DNA of 53,602 nucleotides from Candidatus Palauibacter scopulicola (GCF_947581915.1 NZ_CANPWG010000023.1:1-53602), one strand, 5' to 3'; shown: positions 43,098 through 52,824, numbered from the stretch's first letter. Translations and numbers: made by a program. The notes: generated from the letters alone by a model not told the origin.

Positions 43098-44813
43098 ATG
43101 AACGGCGAACGCGTTGAGAGTATGCCGGCCGCGATCCCGCTGCGATGGCGGATCCCCGCGCTCCGCTCGGCGGCGCGTCGCCGGGTGCCCGCCCGCCCCG
43201 TGATCACGTGTCTCGCACTCGCGGGCGCGACCTTGGCCTGCGCGCCCGACGATGCGCCGGAAGCGGAAGCGGAGATCCCGCCGACGAGCGTGCTGTTCAC
43301 CGGGGCGACCATTCTCGACGGGACCGGCGAACCGTCGTTCATGGCCGATGTGGCGGTGGAGGGCGACCGGATCGCCTTCGTCGGCGATGCCTCGGCCGCG
43401 GAGATCGCGTTGCGGGACACGATCCCGCTCGACGGCCTGCTGCTCACGCCCGGCTTCATCGACATGCACAGCCACATCACGGTCATCACCATCGGCGAAG
43501 CGTACGGGCTCCCCGCTACCGAATTCCTCACCCAGGGGATCACGACCGGCGTCATCGGGGTCGACGGCTCGAGCAGCACGGACCTCGCCGGGCTCTTCGC
43601 GGACCTGGAAGCGTCCGGCGTCGGAAAGAACATCATCTCCTACATCGGACACGGATCCGTCCGCGGGGCCGTCATCGGCATGGACGACCGCGACCCCAGC
43701 GCGGGAGAACTCGACGAGATGAAGGCGCTCGTCCGCCAGGGCATGGAGGACGGCGCCTTCGGACTCTCCTCCGGACTCTTCTATACGCCCGGCTACTACG
43801 CGGAGGCCGACGAGGTGATCGAACTCGGACGGGTCGCGGCCGAGTACCCGATCGGCGGTGGGCACGCCCCGATCTACGACACGCACGACCGGGATCTCGG
43901 CGCGGCGTACCAGGGGATCGGCTACCACGATTCGATTCGCGAGGCGATCCACATCGGCGCCGAGTCCGGCCTCCGCACCATCTTCAGCCACTTCAACGCG
44001 CAGGGGGCGGCGTTGTACGGCCGGGCCTCGGAAGGCGCGGCGATCATCGATTCGGCGCGCGCGGAGGGACTCGAGGTGGCGGGCGCGCAGCACGTATACA
44101 CGTCCACGATGTCGAGCCTGCGCGCCTATACGATCCCGCGCTGGGCGCAGGCGGGCGGTCCGGAGCAGATGGTGCGCCGCTTCCAGCATCCCGACACGGC
44201 ACGGGTCCTCGACGTACAGACGATGGAGATGCTCGAGATCCGCGGCGGACCGGAACAGATCGTGTTCGCCGATGCGAGGCCCGAGTTCAACGGCAAGACG
44301 CTGGCCGATGTGGCGGCCGAACGAGGGCTGCCCGTCCCCGAGGCCGTGCGCGAGATCATGTCCGGGTCGAACCCGTGGGTGATGAACCGCGACCTCTACG
44401 ACGTCGAGAACACGCGCTACCTCGCGACGATGCCGTGGATGATGACGTGCACGGACGGCGCGACGCCCGCGCCGGGGGCCGAGATCGTGCATCCACGCGT
44501 GTACGGGGGTTTCCCGAAGAAAATCAGGGATTTCGTGGACCGGGACGGCGCGATCGGGCTCCCGTTTGCGATCCGGAGCATGTCGGGCCTCGCCGCGGAC
44601 TTCCTGCGGCTGGACGATCGCGGCTACATCCGCGAAGGTCTGGTCGCGGACATCGCGGTGATCGACCTCGACCGCTTCACGGACCGGGCGACGTACGACG
44701 ACCCGCACCAGTTGTCCGAGGGCGTCGTGCACGTGCTCGTGAACGGCCGCTTCGCGATCCGCGACGACGAGGTGACCGGCGAACTCGCCGGCCGCCCCCT
44801 GCGGCGCCCCTGA
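43098..44813 (+). CDS. N-acyl-D-amino-acid deacylase-like amidohydrolase lipoprotein
   Basis: Protein of 571 residues with lipobox ATLAC (Cys48). [10 protein letters not shown] (117-126) supplies the first two metal ligands. [25 protein letters not shown] is the characteristic D-aminoacylase segment. [21 protein letters not shown] and a C-terminal [39 protein letters not shown] complete the family picture. It removes N-acyl groups from D-amino acids or N-acyl compounds outside the cell. GGGGAG lies upstream of the ATG. It is divergent from rph and leads into the CocE hydrolase. Confidence 0.9.
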   Translation: MNGERVESMPAAIPLRWRIPALRSAARRRVPARPVITCLALAGATLACAPDDAPEAEAEIPPTSVLFTGATILDGTGEPSFMADVAVEGDRIAFVGDASAAEIALRDTIPLDGLLLTPGFIDMHSHITVITIGEAYGLPATEFLTQGITTGVIGVDGSSSTDLAGLFADLEASGVGKNIISYIGHGSVRGAVIGMDDRDPSAGELDEMKALVRQGMEDGAFGLSSGLFYTPGYYAEADEVIELGRVAAEYPIGGGHAPIYDTHDRDLGAAYQGIGYHDSIREAIHIGAESGLRTIFSHFNAQGAALYGRASEGAAIIDSARAEGLEVAGAQHVYTSTMSSLRAYTIPRWAQAGGPEQMVRRFQHPDTARVLDVQTMEMLEIRGGPEQIVFADARPEFNGKTLADVAAERGLPVPEAVREIMSGSNPWVMNRDLYDVENTRYLATMPWMMTCTDGATPAPGAEIVHPRVYGGFPKKIRDFVDRDGAIGLPFAIRSMSGLAADFLRLDDRGYIREGLVADIAVIDLDRFTDRATYDDPHQLSEGVVHVLVNGRFAIRDDEVTGELAGRPLRRP

Positions 44814-44882
44814 CTCGGCCAGACACCGGCGGCTGGCACCAGCTGACCGACCGCCACCAACCGACAGATCGGAAACCGACCC

Positions 44883-46739
44883 ATGATTTCAGTGCGCTTC
44901 GCCACGCCCGCCGCGGCCCTCCTCATGTTCGTCCTGCTTCCGGCGGCGGTCGCCGCGCAGGCCGGGCTCGTGATCGAGGACGGGCAGGCGCAGATCGTCC
45001 CGGCCTTCGCGGATTCGTCCGCCTGGATCCGCCATGAACTGTGGGTCGAGACCGGGTTCGACTCCGACGGCGACGGCCGGCCGGACCGGGTGCACCTGGA
45101 TGTGACGCGTCCGGGGCAGACCGACGGCGAGGGGCTCAGGGTGCCGGTCATCTACGAGACGAGCCCCTACTACTCGGGCGTCGCCGGCATCGACTTCGCC
45201 CACTTCTGGGACCTCCGCCAGGAGGTCGGCGGCGAAGCCCCGGCGCGCGATCCGTTCCCGGCCACGATCCAGCACATCCCGAGCCAGCCGAGGATCTCGA
45301 ACTCGCACGTCGCGACCTGGGTGCCGCGGGGGTTCGCGGTGGTCCACTCGCAGTCGCCCGGGACGGGCCAGTCGCAGGGCTGCCCGACTGTCGGCGGCGC
45401 GAACGAGTCGCTGGCGCCGAAGGCCGTGATCGACTGGCTCAACGGCCGGGCGCGGGGCTTCGCGAGCGTGGACGGAGCCGAGGAAGTCGAAGCCTACTGG
45501 GCGACGGGCCGCGTCGGGATGACGGGCACCTCCTACAACGGCACGCTCCCCCTGGCCGCCGCCACGACGGGCGTGGAGGGGCTCGAGGCGATCATCCCCA
45601 TCGCGCCGAACACCTCCTACTACCACTACTACCGCTCCAACGGACTGGTGCGGTCACCGGGCGGCTATCCCGGGGAGGACGTCGACGTCCTGTTCGACTT
45701 CATCTTCAGCGGCTTCCCGGAGGTCCGCGACTACTGCCTCGCGAACGTGCGCGACGAGATGACGGCGCGGCTGGACCGCGTCACGGGCGACTACAACGAC
45801 TTCTGGGCGGGCCGCGACTACCTGAACCACGTTGACGGCGTGCGGGCGGCCACGCTCATGAGCCACGCCTTCAACGACTGGAACGTCATGCCCGAGCACA
45901 GCCACCGCATTGCGATGGCGCTCGGGGAGCGCGGTGTGCCGCTGCAGATCTACTACCACCAGGGCGGGCACGGCGGGGCTCCCCCGCTCGAACTCATGAA
46001 CCGGTGGTTCACCCGCTACGTGGTCGGCGTCGAGAACGGCGTGGAGGAAGACCCGGCGGCGTGGATCGTGCGGGAAGGAGACGACCGCTCCGAGCCCACG
46101 CCCTACCCGAGCTATCCGCACCCCGAGGCCGACGCCGTGACGCTCCGTCCAAGTGGCGACGGACACTGGACCGGCACGCTTTCCCTCGACGAGGCGGGCG
46201 CCGGGACCGGTGCGATCGTCGACAACTTCACGTTCACCGGTGACCAACTTGCCGCGGCGGAGTGGTCGAACCACCGCTTGCTGTACGCGACGCCGGAACT
46301 CCGCGAGGACGTCCACCTGTCGGGCGTGGCGACCGTCCGCGTGCGGGTGTCGGCCGACGCGCCCGCGGCCAACCTGTCCGTGTGGCTGGTGTCGCTGCCG
46401 TGGACCGAGGGCGGAGAGATCAACGACAACATCATCACGAAGGGATGGGCCGACCCCGCCAACGCAGGCGCCGAGGACATCGCGTCGCCCCGGGCCGGCG
46501 CACCGCTCACGCCGGGGGAGTTCGTCGACCTCGAGTTCGCGCTCCAGCCGGACGACCAGATCATTCCGGCCGGTGCCCGCATCGGTCTGATGATCTTCTC
46601 CAGCGACAAGTTCTTCACCCTGCACCCCGACCCCGGCACGACCCTCACCGTCGACTTGGGAGAGACCCGCCTCGCGCTGCCCGTCGTCGGAGGCGTCGAG
46701 GCTCTGCGCCGCGCCCTGGGCGTCCCCGCCTCCGAGTAG
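44883..46739 (+). CDS. Secreted CocE/PepX (S15) family acyl hydrolase or X-prolyl dipeptidyl peptidase
   Basis: Protein of 618 residues with signal [50 protein letters not shown] carries a Ca-like DxDxDG loop. [16 protein letters not shown] holds Ser217, and the acid and His lie in [13 protein letters not shown] and YYHQGGHGG. The C-terminal beta jelly-roll (from about 410) is typical of S15. It hydrolyses X-Pro dipeptides or acyl esters. It lies 69 bases after the deacylase, likely the same transcript, and about 107 bases before the propeller lipoprotein. Confidence 0.9.
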   Translation: MISVRFATPAAALLMFVLLPAAVAAQAGLVIEDGQAQIVPAFADSSAWIRHELWVETGFDSDGDGRPDRVHLDVTRPGQTDGEGLRVPVIYETSPYYSGVAGIDFAHFWDLRQEVGGEAPARDPFPATIQHIPSQPRISNSHVATWVPRGFAVVHSQSPGTGQSQGCPTVGGANESLAPKAVIDWLNGRARGFASVDGAEEVEAYWATGRVGMTGTSYNGTLPLAAATTGVEGLEAIIPIAPNTSYYHYYRSNGLVRSPGGYPGEDVDVLFDFIFSGFPEVRDYCLANVRDEMTARLDRVTGDYNDFWAGRDYLNHVDGVRAATLMSHAFNDWNVMPEHSHRIAMALGERGVPLQIYYHQGGHGGAPPLELMNRWFTRYVVGVENGVEEDPAAWIVREGDDRSEPTPYPSYPHPEADAVTLRPSGDGHWTGTLSLDEAGAGTGAIVDNFTFTGDQLAAAEWSNHRLLYATPELREDVHLSGVATVRVRVSADAPAANLSVWLVSLPWTEGGEINDNIITKGWADPANAGAEDIASPRAGAPLTPGEFVDLEFALQPDDQIIPAGARIGLMIFSSDKFFTLHPDPGTTLTVDLGETRLALPVVGGVEALRRALGVPASE

Positions 46740-46846
46740 CGCCCGGCGGATGCAACCCTCGGTCGACATGGCGCCTCTTACGGAACGAGGTCGCCATGCC
46801 GCGGACAGCGGTCCACATCACCGATGTTTCAGCCGGGACGGGAACC

Positions 46847-48052
46847 ATGCGCGCTCGCGGAAGCTTCCTTACCGCCGGAGTCCTCAGTTGCGCGGCCATC
46901 GCCTGCGGCGGCGCTCACCCCGAGCCGGAGGATCAACCCCCGAACGCGGTCCTGGTCTCCGATTCAGCGGGCATCACGAACATCGCCCTGGGCCGCGTGG
47001 AGGAGCTCTCGGTACCCGTCCTGGAGTCGAACCTCGTCTTCTCCACCCGCGATCTCGGGATCGAGTTGTTCTGGGTCGGCGATGCCCTTCTGCTCGGAAA
47101 CGACGGCCTCGCGCTCGCCAACACCGGTTCGGGCGAGGTGCTGCTCTTCTCCGCCGACGGTTCGCTCACGGCCCGGGTCGGGGGGCAGGGCGAGGGACCG
47201 GGCGAGTTCAGCGAGATCACGACCCTCCTCGGGACGGGCGGGGGGTTCCTCGCCTACGACGCCAGACTGGCCCGCCTCAACGAGTTCTCGGAGAGCGGGG
47301 AGTTCCTCACGTCGTCGCCCCTCTCCGCCCAGAGTGCCATCGTGAGCCTGAAGCCGCTCGCGAGAGATGCCACGGGGCACGTGCTCGCGATCCTGGGAGA
47401 ACAGCGGTACTTCCTCCCGGAGGGGACGAAGCGGGACACGACCCCCCTGCTTGCGTTCACCGATATCGAGACCGACCCGGACACGCTGGGCGTGTTGCCC
47501 GCCACGGAGTGGAGCTACGGCGGCATTCCCGGTGGCGGGTTCACCCGCACCGAACCCGCCTTCGGGCGGGACATCGTCGCCCGCGGATTCAGGGATCGGG
47601 CCCTGATCGGCGACACCGACGAGCTGAGCCTCTCCGTGCACGCGGCGGACGGGAGTCTGACGCGTCGGATCCGTGGCTCGGCTGGCGGGTGGGCCGTTAC
47701 GGCCGAAGAAATCGGGACGTGGAAAGCGGAGCGGCTCGCGCGCAGGGGTCCGGACGCCCCCGACTGGTTCATGGATTTCGTCGAGAACGCACCGTACCGG
47801 GAGACGCACCCCGCCTTCCACTCGGCCGTGCTGGGTCCCGACGAGATGGTCTGGATCGGGCTTGTGACCCGCCCCGGCGAGGAGACCCGCCGCTGGCTCG
47901 TCCTCGGCCCCGACGGACAGCCGCGGGGATGGCTGGATCTTCCCGCGGAAGCGAGCGTGCTGGCCGTCGACGCCGACCGCTTCGTGCTCCTCCAGCGCGA
48001 CGCCCTCGACGAGGAGGAGGTCGGACTCTACCGCTACGACGCGAGCCCGTAG
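46847..48052 (+). CDS. Lipoprotein with a six-bladed beta-propeller
   Basis: Protein of 401 residues. LSCAAIACGG is a lipobox (Cys20). Repeating beta blades appear as LLFSADGSLTARVGGQGEGPGEFSEI, then LARLNEFSESGEFL, LSVHAADGSLTRRI and LVLGPDGQPRGWLDL. The sequence QGEGPGEF is the hallmark of the '6-bladed beta-propeller' lipoproteins common in Gemmatimonadota and Bacteroidota. No enzymatic residues are evident; it may bind a ligand or protein in the periplasm. The start has GGGA just upstream. It is separated from DUF305 by about 170 bases. Confidence 0.85.
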   Translation: MRARGSFLTAGVLSCAAIACGGAHPEPEDQPPNAVLVSDSAGITNIALGRVEELSVPVLESNLVFSTRDLGIELFWVGDALLLGNDGLALANTGSGEVLLFSADGSLTARVGGQGEGPGEFSEITTLLGTGGGFLAYDARLARLNEFSESGEFLTSSPLSAQSAIVSLKPLARDATGHVLAILGEQRYFLPEGTKRDTTPLLAFTDIETDPDTLGVLPATEWSYGGIPGGGFTRTEPAFGRDIVARGFRDRALIGDTDELSLSVHAADGSLTRRIRGSAGGWAVTAEEIGTWKAERLARRGPDAPDWFMDFVENAPYRETHPAFHSAVLGPDEMVWIGLVTRPGEETRRWLVLGPDGQPRGWLDLPAEASVLAVDADRFVLLQRDALDEEEVGLYRYDASP

Positions 48053-48131
48053 CAGCCCGCCTCCCGTTACGCGCCACCGTCCGGGCGCGAACCCCCGGTC
48101 CCGTCGCGATCCGCCGCGAAACCGTTCGGGA

Positions 48132-48160
48132 TTGTATTCGTACGCCTGATTCGGTATGCC
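48132..48160 (+). promoter_or_regulatory. Candidate promoter upstream of the DUF305/LVIVD genes
   Basis: TTGTAT (48132-48137) and TATGCC (48155-48160) are 17 bases apart, about 60 bases before the DUF305 ATG. The stretch also contains imperfect direct repeats ATTCGTACGCCTG and ATTCGGTATGCCTG. The -10 match is poor, so this is tentative. Confidence 0.3.
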
Positions 48161-48220
48161 TGTTCGGCAGATTTCATGCAGGACAGCTCCTCGGTAACGG
48201 ATGTCACCACGCGGCGAAGC

Positions 48221-48931
48221 ATGAGGACCCACCATACAAGGCACGTCACGCGCGCCAGGCGCGTTGCACTCTTCGGTTTGCTCGCGGTCGTGCAGGCGTG
48301 TGCCAGCGCGGGGTCCGGCGGCCGTCCATCCGAGTCGCCGCCCCGCCCGGACGCGGTCCGTCCGGATGCCGCGCGCGTGGCCGAACTCGAGGCGATCTAC
48401 CGGGCGCGCGCGGAAGCTGCCCTTGAGGGCGCGCACGAGGCGGACATCCGCTTCATGACGCACATGATCCCGCATCACGCGCAGGCACTGGTCATGGCGG
48501 GCTTCGCTCCGGGTGCCGGCGCGAGTCCCTCGATCCGGACGCTGTGCGGGAGGATCATCAACGCGCAGACCGATGAGATCGCCGTAATGAGCCGCTGGCT
48601 CTCGGAGCGCGGGCTGCCCGTGCCGGACACCGGCGACATGCGGGGCCACGGGGACGGGGCCATGCTCATGGCCGGGATGCTGACCCGCGAGCAACTCGCG
48701 GAACTCGAGGCCGCGCGCGGCCCCGACTTCGACCGCCTTTTCCTCCGGTACATGATCCAGCACCACAAGGGCGCCGTCACGATGGTTCGGGAGTTGTTCG
48801 CCACCGATGGCGCGGCGCAGGATGACTTCATCTTCAAACTGGCCTCCGACATCCACGTCGATCAGGCCACGGAAATCGCCCGCATGGAGCTGATGCTCGA
48901 GGCGCTCGCCGCGCCGGAGCCGGGCGGCTGA
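48221..48931 (+). CDS. DUF305 lipoprotein
   Basis: Protein of 236 residues. LLAVVQACASAGSGG gives a lipid-anchor Cys27. The DUF305 core shows ADIRFMTHMIPHHAQALVMAGF, ININAQTDEIAVMSRWL-like helices and FDRLFLRYMIQHHKGAVTMVREL, with paired MIxHH motifs that could bind metal. The family is an all-helical ferritin-like fold with proposed copper association, not proven. ATG 48221 sets the lipoprotein signal close to the N-terminus; an in-frame ATG at 48176 adds 15 residues. It overlaps nothing, and the LVIVD gene begins 33 bases later on the same strand. Confidence 0.88.
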   Translation: MRTHHTRHVTRARRVALFGLLAVVQACASAGSGGRPSESPPRPDAVRPDAARVAELEAIYRARAEAALEGAHEADIRFMTHMIPHHAQALVMAGFAPGAGASPSIRTLCGRIINAQTDEIAVMSRWLSERGLPVPDTGDMRGHGDGAMLMAGMLTREQLAELEAARGPDFDRLFLRYMIQHHKGAVTMVRELFATDGAAQDDFIFKLASDIHVDQATEIARMELMLEALAAPEPGG

Positions 48932-48964
48932 TTCATGCAGTTTACCCCAATCGAAGGATCCGAC

Positions 48965-51007
48965 ATGTCCGCTGTGACGAAGGAACGCGACGACACTCGA
49001 TCTGCCCCGCGCCTCGCGACGCTGCTCGCCGGCGCGATCGCTCTCGCGGGGTTAACCGCCTGCTCCTCCTACCGGTCGGCGCCGACCGGCATGGCCGCCG
49101 CACCCGCCGCCCCGGCCGCCGCGCCCACGGGCCTGCAGGTCAATCCGCCGACGCCGGACCCGCGCGTCGGGCTCGCGCCGGGCATGTTCGATGCGGGCGA
49201 GGCGATCTGGAACCTGAGCCTCGTGTCGACGACACCCCCGCCGGACCCGTTCGTGGGCCCTTCGAACTCGGACCTCGCCTTCACCGGCTCCTACGCGATC
49301 CAAGGCAACTACGACGGCATACAGATCTGGGACATCTCCGATCCGGCCAACCCGGTCTCCGTCATGACGTACGTCTGCCCCGCCTCGCAGAGCGATGTCT
49401 CGGTGTACGAGAACCTGCTCTTCGTGTCCGGCGAGGACTTCAGCGCAAGGCTCGACTGCAGTGACGAGGGTGTCCAGGAGGCTGTGAGCCACGATCGGTT
49501 CCGCGGCATCCGCATCTTCGACATCTCCGACATCACGGCGCCGGAATACGTCGCGAACGTCCAGACCTGCCGCGGCTCCCACACGCACACGCTGCTGGAA
49601 CACCCCGGGGACGACGACAACGTCTACGTCTACGTGTCCGGCTCCGCCCCGGTGCGTCCGGCGGAGGAACTCGCCGGCTGCTCGGGCGCGCCACCGACCG
49701 AGGATCCGAACACCGCCCTCTTCCGCATCGAGGTCATCCGCGTGCCGCTGGCGGATCCGGCGAGCGCCGAGATCGTGAGTTCACCTCGCATCTTCGAGGA
49801 CCTGGTCGCGCCGCCGACGCACGGCCCGGCCCCAGACGACCTCGCGGCGCTCGAGGAGGCCCGGGCGCGCGGCGCCTTCATCATCGAGGTGCAGGGGCAG
49901 GAGATGGTGCTGCCCGAACCGGCCGCCCAGGGGATGCTTGGGCAGATCGTGGCCCAGCGCGGCGGCGAGGGTCCGCCCACCGCAGCCGACAGCGCGTCGC
50001 TGCGCGAAGCGCTGCCCACGATCATCGCGCAGATGATGGGACAGCAGGGCGGGGAGGGCGATGGCCCGGAGCCCGGACCGACGCAGTGCCACGACATCAC
50101 GGTGTATCCGGCCATCGGTCTGGCCGGCGGGGCGTGCGAGGGGTACGGCATGCTCCTCGACATCAGCGACCCGGAGAACCCGAGGCGGCTCTCCGCCGTG
50201 TCCGACTCCAACTTCTCCTACTGGCACTCCGCCACCTTCAACAACGACGGCACCGCCATCCTGTTCACGGACGAGTGGGGCGGCGGCGGCCAGCCGAAGT
50301 GCCGCGCATCCGACCCGATGGAGTGGGGCGCGAACGCGATCTTCACCATCGAGGGCACGGAGATGGAGTTCCAGAGCTACTTCAAGCTCCCTGCGCCGCA
50401 GACGCCGGAGGAGAACTGCGTGGCCCACAACGGATCGCTGATCCCGATCCCCGGCCGCGACATCATGATCCAAGGCTGGTACCAGGGCGGGATCTCGCTC
50501 ATCGACTGGACCGATCCGACGAACCCGGTCGAGATCGCCTACTTCGACCGCGGCCCGATCGATGGCAACGTGATGGAGATGGGCGGCAGCTGGTCCGTCT
50601 ACTGGTACAACGGCGTCATCGTCAACTCCGAAATCAAGCGCGGTCTCGACATCCTCGAGCTGGTCCCGAGCGAGGCGCTCACGCAGAACGAGATCGACGC
50701 CGCCAACTCCGTGCAGTTGACGCACCTGAACTCGCAGGGTCAGCCCATCTTCGAGTGGCCCGCGACGTTCGCGCTGGCGAGGGCCTACCTGGACCAGTTG
50801 GAGCGGCACGGCGGGCTCGCCGCCGCCAGGGTCGACCGTCTCCGCGCCGGACTGGCCGAGGCCGAGGAGATGACGGGATCCGCCCGCGCCGACGCGCTCC
50901 GCTCGCTGGCCGACGCCGTATCCCGTGGCACCGCGGGGGCGGGAGACGCCGCGAAGGTCCGCATGCTGGCCGATGCCGTCCGGTCCCTCGCCGAAGCAGG
51001 CATGTAG
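48965..51007 (+). CDS. LVIVD-repeat (beta-propeller) lipoprotein
   Basis: Protein of 680 residues. AIALAGLTACSS is a lipobox (Cys33), followed by an Ala/Pro-rich linker. LVIVD-type blades read YAIQGNYDGIQIWDISDPANPV, FRGIRIFDISDITAPEYVANV, YGMLLDISDPENPRRL and GGISLIDWTDPTNPVEIAYF. A C-terminal Ala-rich helical tail (about 610-680, LDQLERHGG...RSLAEAGM) may be a coiled coil. The cysteine pairs in the propeller (for example YVCPA and RLDCSD) suggest disulfides. GAAGGA precedes ATG 48965; ATG 48935 would add ten residues. It follows DUF305 and precedes the cupin, forming a small exported set. Confidence 0.88.
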   Translation: MSAVTKERDDTRSAPRLATLLAGAIALAGLTACSSYRSAPTGMAAAPAAPAAAPTGLQVNPPTPDPRVGLAPGMFDAGEAIWNLSLVSTTPPPDPFVGPSNSDLAFTGSYAIQGNYDGIQIWDISDPANPVSVMTYVCPASQSDVSVYENLLFVSGEDFSARLDCSDEGVQEAVSHDRFRGIRIFDISDITAPEYVANVQTCRGSHTHTLLEHPGDDDNVYVYVSGSAPVRPAEELAGCSGAPPTEDPNTALFRIEVIRVPLADPASAEIVSSPRIFEDLVAPPTHGPAPDDLAALEEARARGAFIIEVQGQEMVLPEPAAQGMLGQIVAQRGGEGPPTAADSASLREALPTIIAQMMGQQGGEGDGPEPGPTQCHDITVYPAIGLAGGACEGYGMLLDISDPENPRRLSAVSDSNFSYWHSATFNNDGTAILFTDEWGGGGQPKCRASDPMEWGANAIFTIEGTEMEFQSYFKLPAPQTPEENCVAHNGSLIPIPGRDIMIQGWYQGGISLIDWTDPTNPVEIAYFDRGPIDGNVMEMGGSWSVYWYNGVIVNSEIKRGLDILELVPSEALTQNEIDAANSVQLTHLNSQGQPIFEWPATFALARAYLDQLERHGGLAAARVDRLRAGLAEAEEMTGSARADALRSLADAVSRGTAGAGDAAKVRMLADAVRSLAEAGM

Positions 51008-51042
51008 GAAACGCAGGGAGGACGCCCGGCGCCGTCCGGGAC

Positions 51043-51405
51043 ATGCCCACCCTGATCGAAGCCCCGGCCGTCATCGAGGCGGCCGGGAACCAACCCAAGC
51101 GGATCGAGGAGTACGCCGGCCGCGTCCGGACGGGACACGAGGGCGTCAGCGTGGCGCGCATGGTGGCGCCGCCCGGCTGGGTCGAACCGGGTCAACGTCC
51201 CGAATTCGAGGAGATCACCGTCGTGCTGAGCGGATCACTGCGCGTGGAGCACGAGAGCGGTGTCATCGACGTGAATGCCGGCCAGGCCGTCGTCACCCGC
51301 CCCGGCGAATGGGTCCGCTACAGCACGCCGGGCCCCGAGGGAGCCGAGTACATCGCCGTCTGCCTCCCCGCCTTCTCCCCCGACACCGCCCACCGCGACC
51401 CCTAG
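51043..51405 (+). CDS. Single-domain cupin protein
   Basis: Protein of 120 residues. MVAPPGWVEPGQRPEFEEITVVLSGSLRVEHESGVIDVNAGQAVVTRPGEWVRYSTPGPEGAEYIAVCLPAF is a cupin double-stranded beta helix. The first metal-ligand motif is altered: only Glu residues (FEEITVVLSG) and no HxH cluster, so a metal site is doubtful. It may bind or isomerise a small molecule, or act as a sensor. ATG 51043 lies 35 bases after the LVIVD stop on the same strand; the operon extension is likely. Confidence 0.8.
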   Translation: MPTLIEAPAVIEAAGNQPKRIEEYAGRVRTGHEGVSVARMVAPPGWVEPGQRPEFEEITVVLSGSLRVEHESGVIDVNAGQAVVTRPGEWVRYSTPGPEGAEYIAVCLPAFSPDTAHRDP

Positions 51406-51423
51406 GCCGGGGGCAGGCGTCGT

Positions 51424-51585
51424 CTATTCCGGATCGGCGATGCCGGACAACTCGACAGGCGGTCCATCCTCGCGCAGCTCGCGCAACGTCATCTCCTCCG
51501 CGATGAGTTCAGCGGCGCGCTCCTCCACCCGTCGCCGCCGCTGCGTGTCGAGTCCCTCGATGACCTCGTTCACGTTCAATGCCAT
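51424..51585 (-). pseudogene. Remnant of an XRE/HigA-type antitoxin (N-terminal part only)
   Basis: Fifty-three residues: NVNEVIEGLDTQRRRRVEER, then AAELIAEEMTLRELREDGPP. The segment RVEERAAELIAEEMTLREL is the familiar N-terminal helix preceding the helix-turn-helix in XRE antitoxins, but the frame ends before any DNA-binding domain. A good GGAAGG ribosome site precedes ATG 51585, so it may still be translated. No toxin reading frame is recognisable upstream (51586-51703). It is probably a decayed toxin-antitoxin gene, although a short functional variant cannot be excluded. Confidence 0.6.
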
Positions 51586-51703
51586 CAGGATCTTCCTTCC
51601 ATCGGCAAGCCGCGCCAAGCGCTACCCAGTCCACGGAGACAATATGTACTTGAAGGCATGGATTTTGTAAGATGTCCCGGGCGCAGTCTGTCGTCGCGGA
51701 CTG

Positions 51704-52555
51704 CTACGGACCAACCCCCTCCCAGCGCACGTCCGGTACGTCGCGGAATCGTTTCGCCATCACTTCGAGCGCTTCGGGGCTGTCGTCGACGAGGATGAAG
51801 TCGCGGGCCAGTTCGTGGGCGGCCATGCCGGTCGTGCCGCTTCCGGCGAAAAAGTCGAGCACGAGGTCGCCGGGGTTCGAGGAGGCCGTGATGATGCGGC
51901 GGAGGATGCCGAGCGGCTTCTGGGTGGGGTAGCCCGTCCGCTCGGCACTGCTCGTGGGGACGATCGTGTGCCACCAGGTGTCCGTGGGCAGCTTGCCGCG
52001 CGCGGCCTTCTCAGGCCCGACGAGCCCTGGGGCCATGTACGGGATGCGCTCGATCTCGTCCACGTTGAAGACGTAGTTCGACGGGTCCTTCACGTAGAAC
52101 AGGATGTTGTCGTGCTTCGCCGGCCAGCGCGTTTTCGGGCGCGCGCCGTAGTCGTACGCCCAGATGATCTCGTTCAGGAGATTCTCCGGGCCGAACAGGT
52201 CGTCCAGGAAGAGCCGGCAATGGTGTACCTCCCGGTAGTCGACGTGCAGATAGAACGACCCGTGCGGCGCGAGAACGCGGTACGCCTCGACGAGTCGGGG
52301 GCCGAGAAACGCGAGGTAGTCGTCGAACCGGTCCGCGAACCGCCGGCTGCCGAGGACAGTCGTCTCGTAGCGCTCGCCCTGAAATCCCGTCCGGTCGCCT
52401 TCTTCGCCCGGTGACGAGCGTCGGGTGCGGATCCGGGTGCTCCGCTGCGTGCGGCCGGTGTTGAAGGGCGGGTCGATGTAGATGAGGTCCGCCCGTCCAT
52501 CCGGCAGGCCCCGGAGCGCGTCGAGGTTGTCCGCAAGGATGATCCTGGGCATCAC
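51704..52555 (-). CDS. Solitary DNA adenine methyltransferase (DPPF type)
   Basis: Protein of 283 residues. DPPFN (28-32) is motif IV and DFFAGSGTTGMAA (234-246) is motif I, giving the beta-class order as in M.HinfI/CcrM. The central part has a variable region and the conserved NEIIWAYDYGARPKTRWPAKHDNILFYVKDPSNYVFN. It methylates N6 of adenine in a sequence to be determined. No nuclease gene flanks it; the only neighbour is an antitoxin remnant. It could therefore serve regulation or genome protection. ATG 52555 (MMPRII) is preferred. Confidence 0.9.
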   Translation of the reverse strand: MMPRIILADNLDALRGLPDGRADLIYIDPPFNTGRTQRSTRIRTRRSSPGEEGDRTGFQGERYETTVLGSRRFADRFDDYLAFLGPRLVEAYRVLAPHGSFYLHVDYREVHHCRLFLDDLFGPENLLNEIIWAYDYGARPKTRWPAKHDNILFYVKDPSNYVFNVDEIERIPYMAPGLVGPEKAARGKLPTDTWWHTIVPTSSAERTGYPTQKPLGILRRIITASSNPGDLVLDFFAGSGTTGMAAHELARDFILVDDSPEALEVMAKRFRDVPDVRWEGVGP

Positions 52556-52824
52556 ATCTCCCGGGGCGGTGAAGCCCGCACGCGGCGGCGAGGGTCAGGG
52601 CTCCCGAAGCTAGTGCAGTGTCGCAGAATTCTGCGAGTCACCGAGCGTGCCGGGGCGCCGGCTCAGCGCGGCGAGCGGAGTGACGCCCATTGCCGGCTCG
52701 CCGTCTGGATACCACGATCAACCCCCGTTGGATCGTTCGCTCGAATCGCGGCCTGACCGCCTCTGGTCGCGTCGCTGACAACGTTGGATACGCGCCTCGA
52801 CACGGCGCCGCACCGGAGACGCCA
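52556..52824. other. Divergent intergenic region, methyltransferase and symporter
   Basis: The 269-base gap has no reading frame I can support. It contains the 16-base palindrome at 52621-52636 and two copies of GTTGGAT (in CCCCGTTGGATCG and ACAACGTTGGATACG). GGAG precedes the symporter ATG. I see no clear -35/-10 pair. Confidence 0.5.
52621..52636. promoter_or_regulatory. Perfect 16-base palindrome
   Basis: TCGCAGAATTCTGCGA is its own reverse complement and sits between the divergent methyltransferase and symporter genes. It may be a dimeric regulator site; its regulator is not identified. Confidence 0.4.

Noticed and set aside
51586-51703. Possible toxin upstream of the antitoxin remnant
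   Set aside because: The three minus-strand frames are short and end in stops; no RelE-type pattern is visible.
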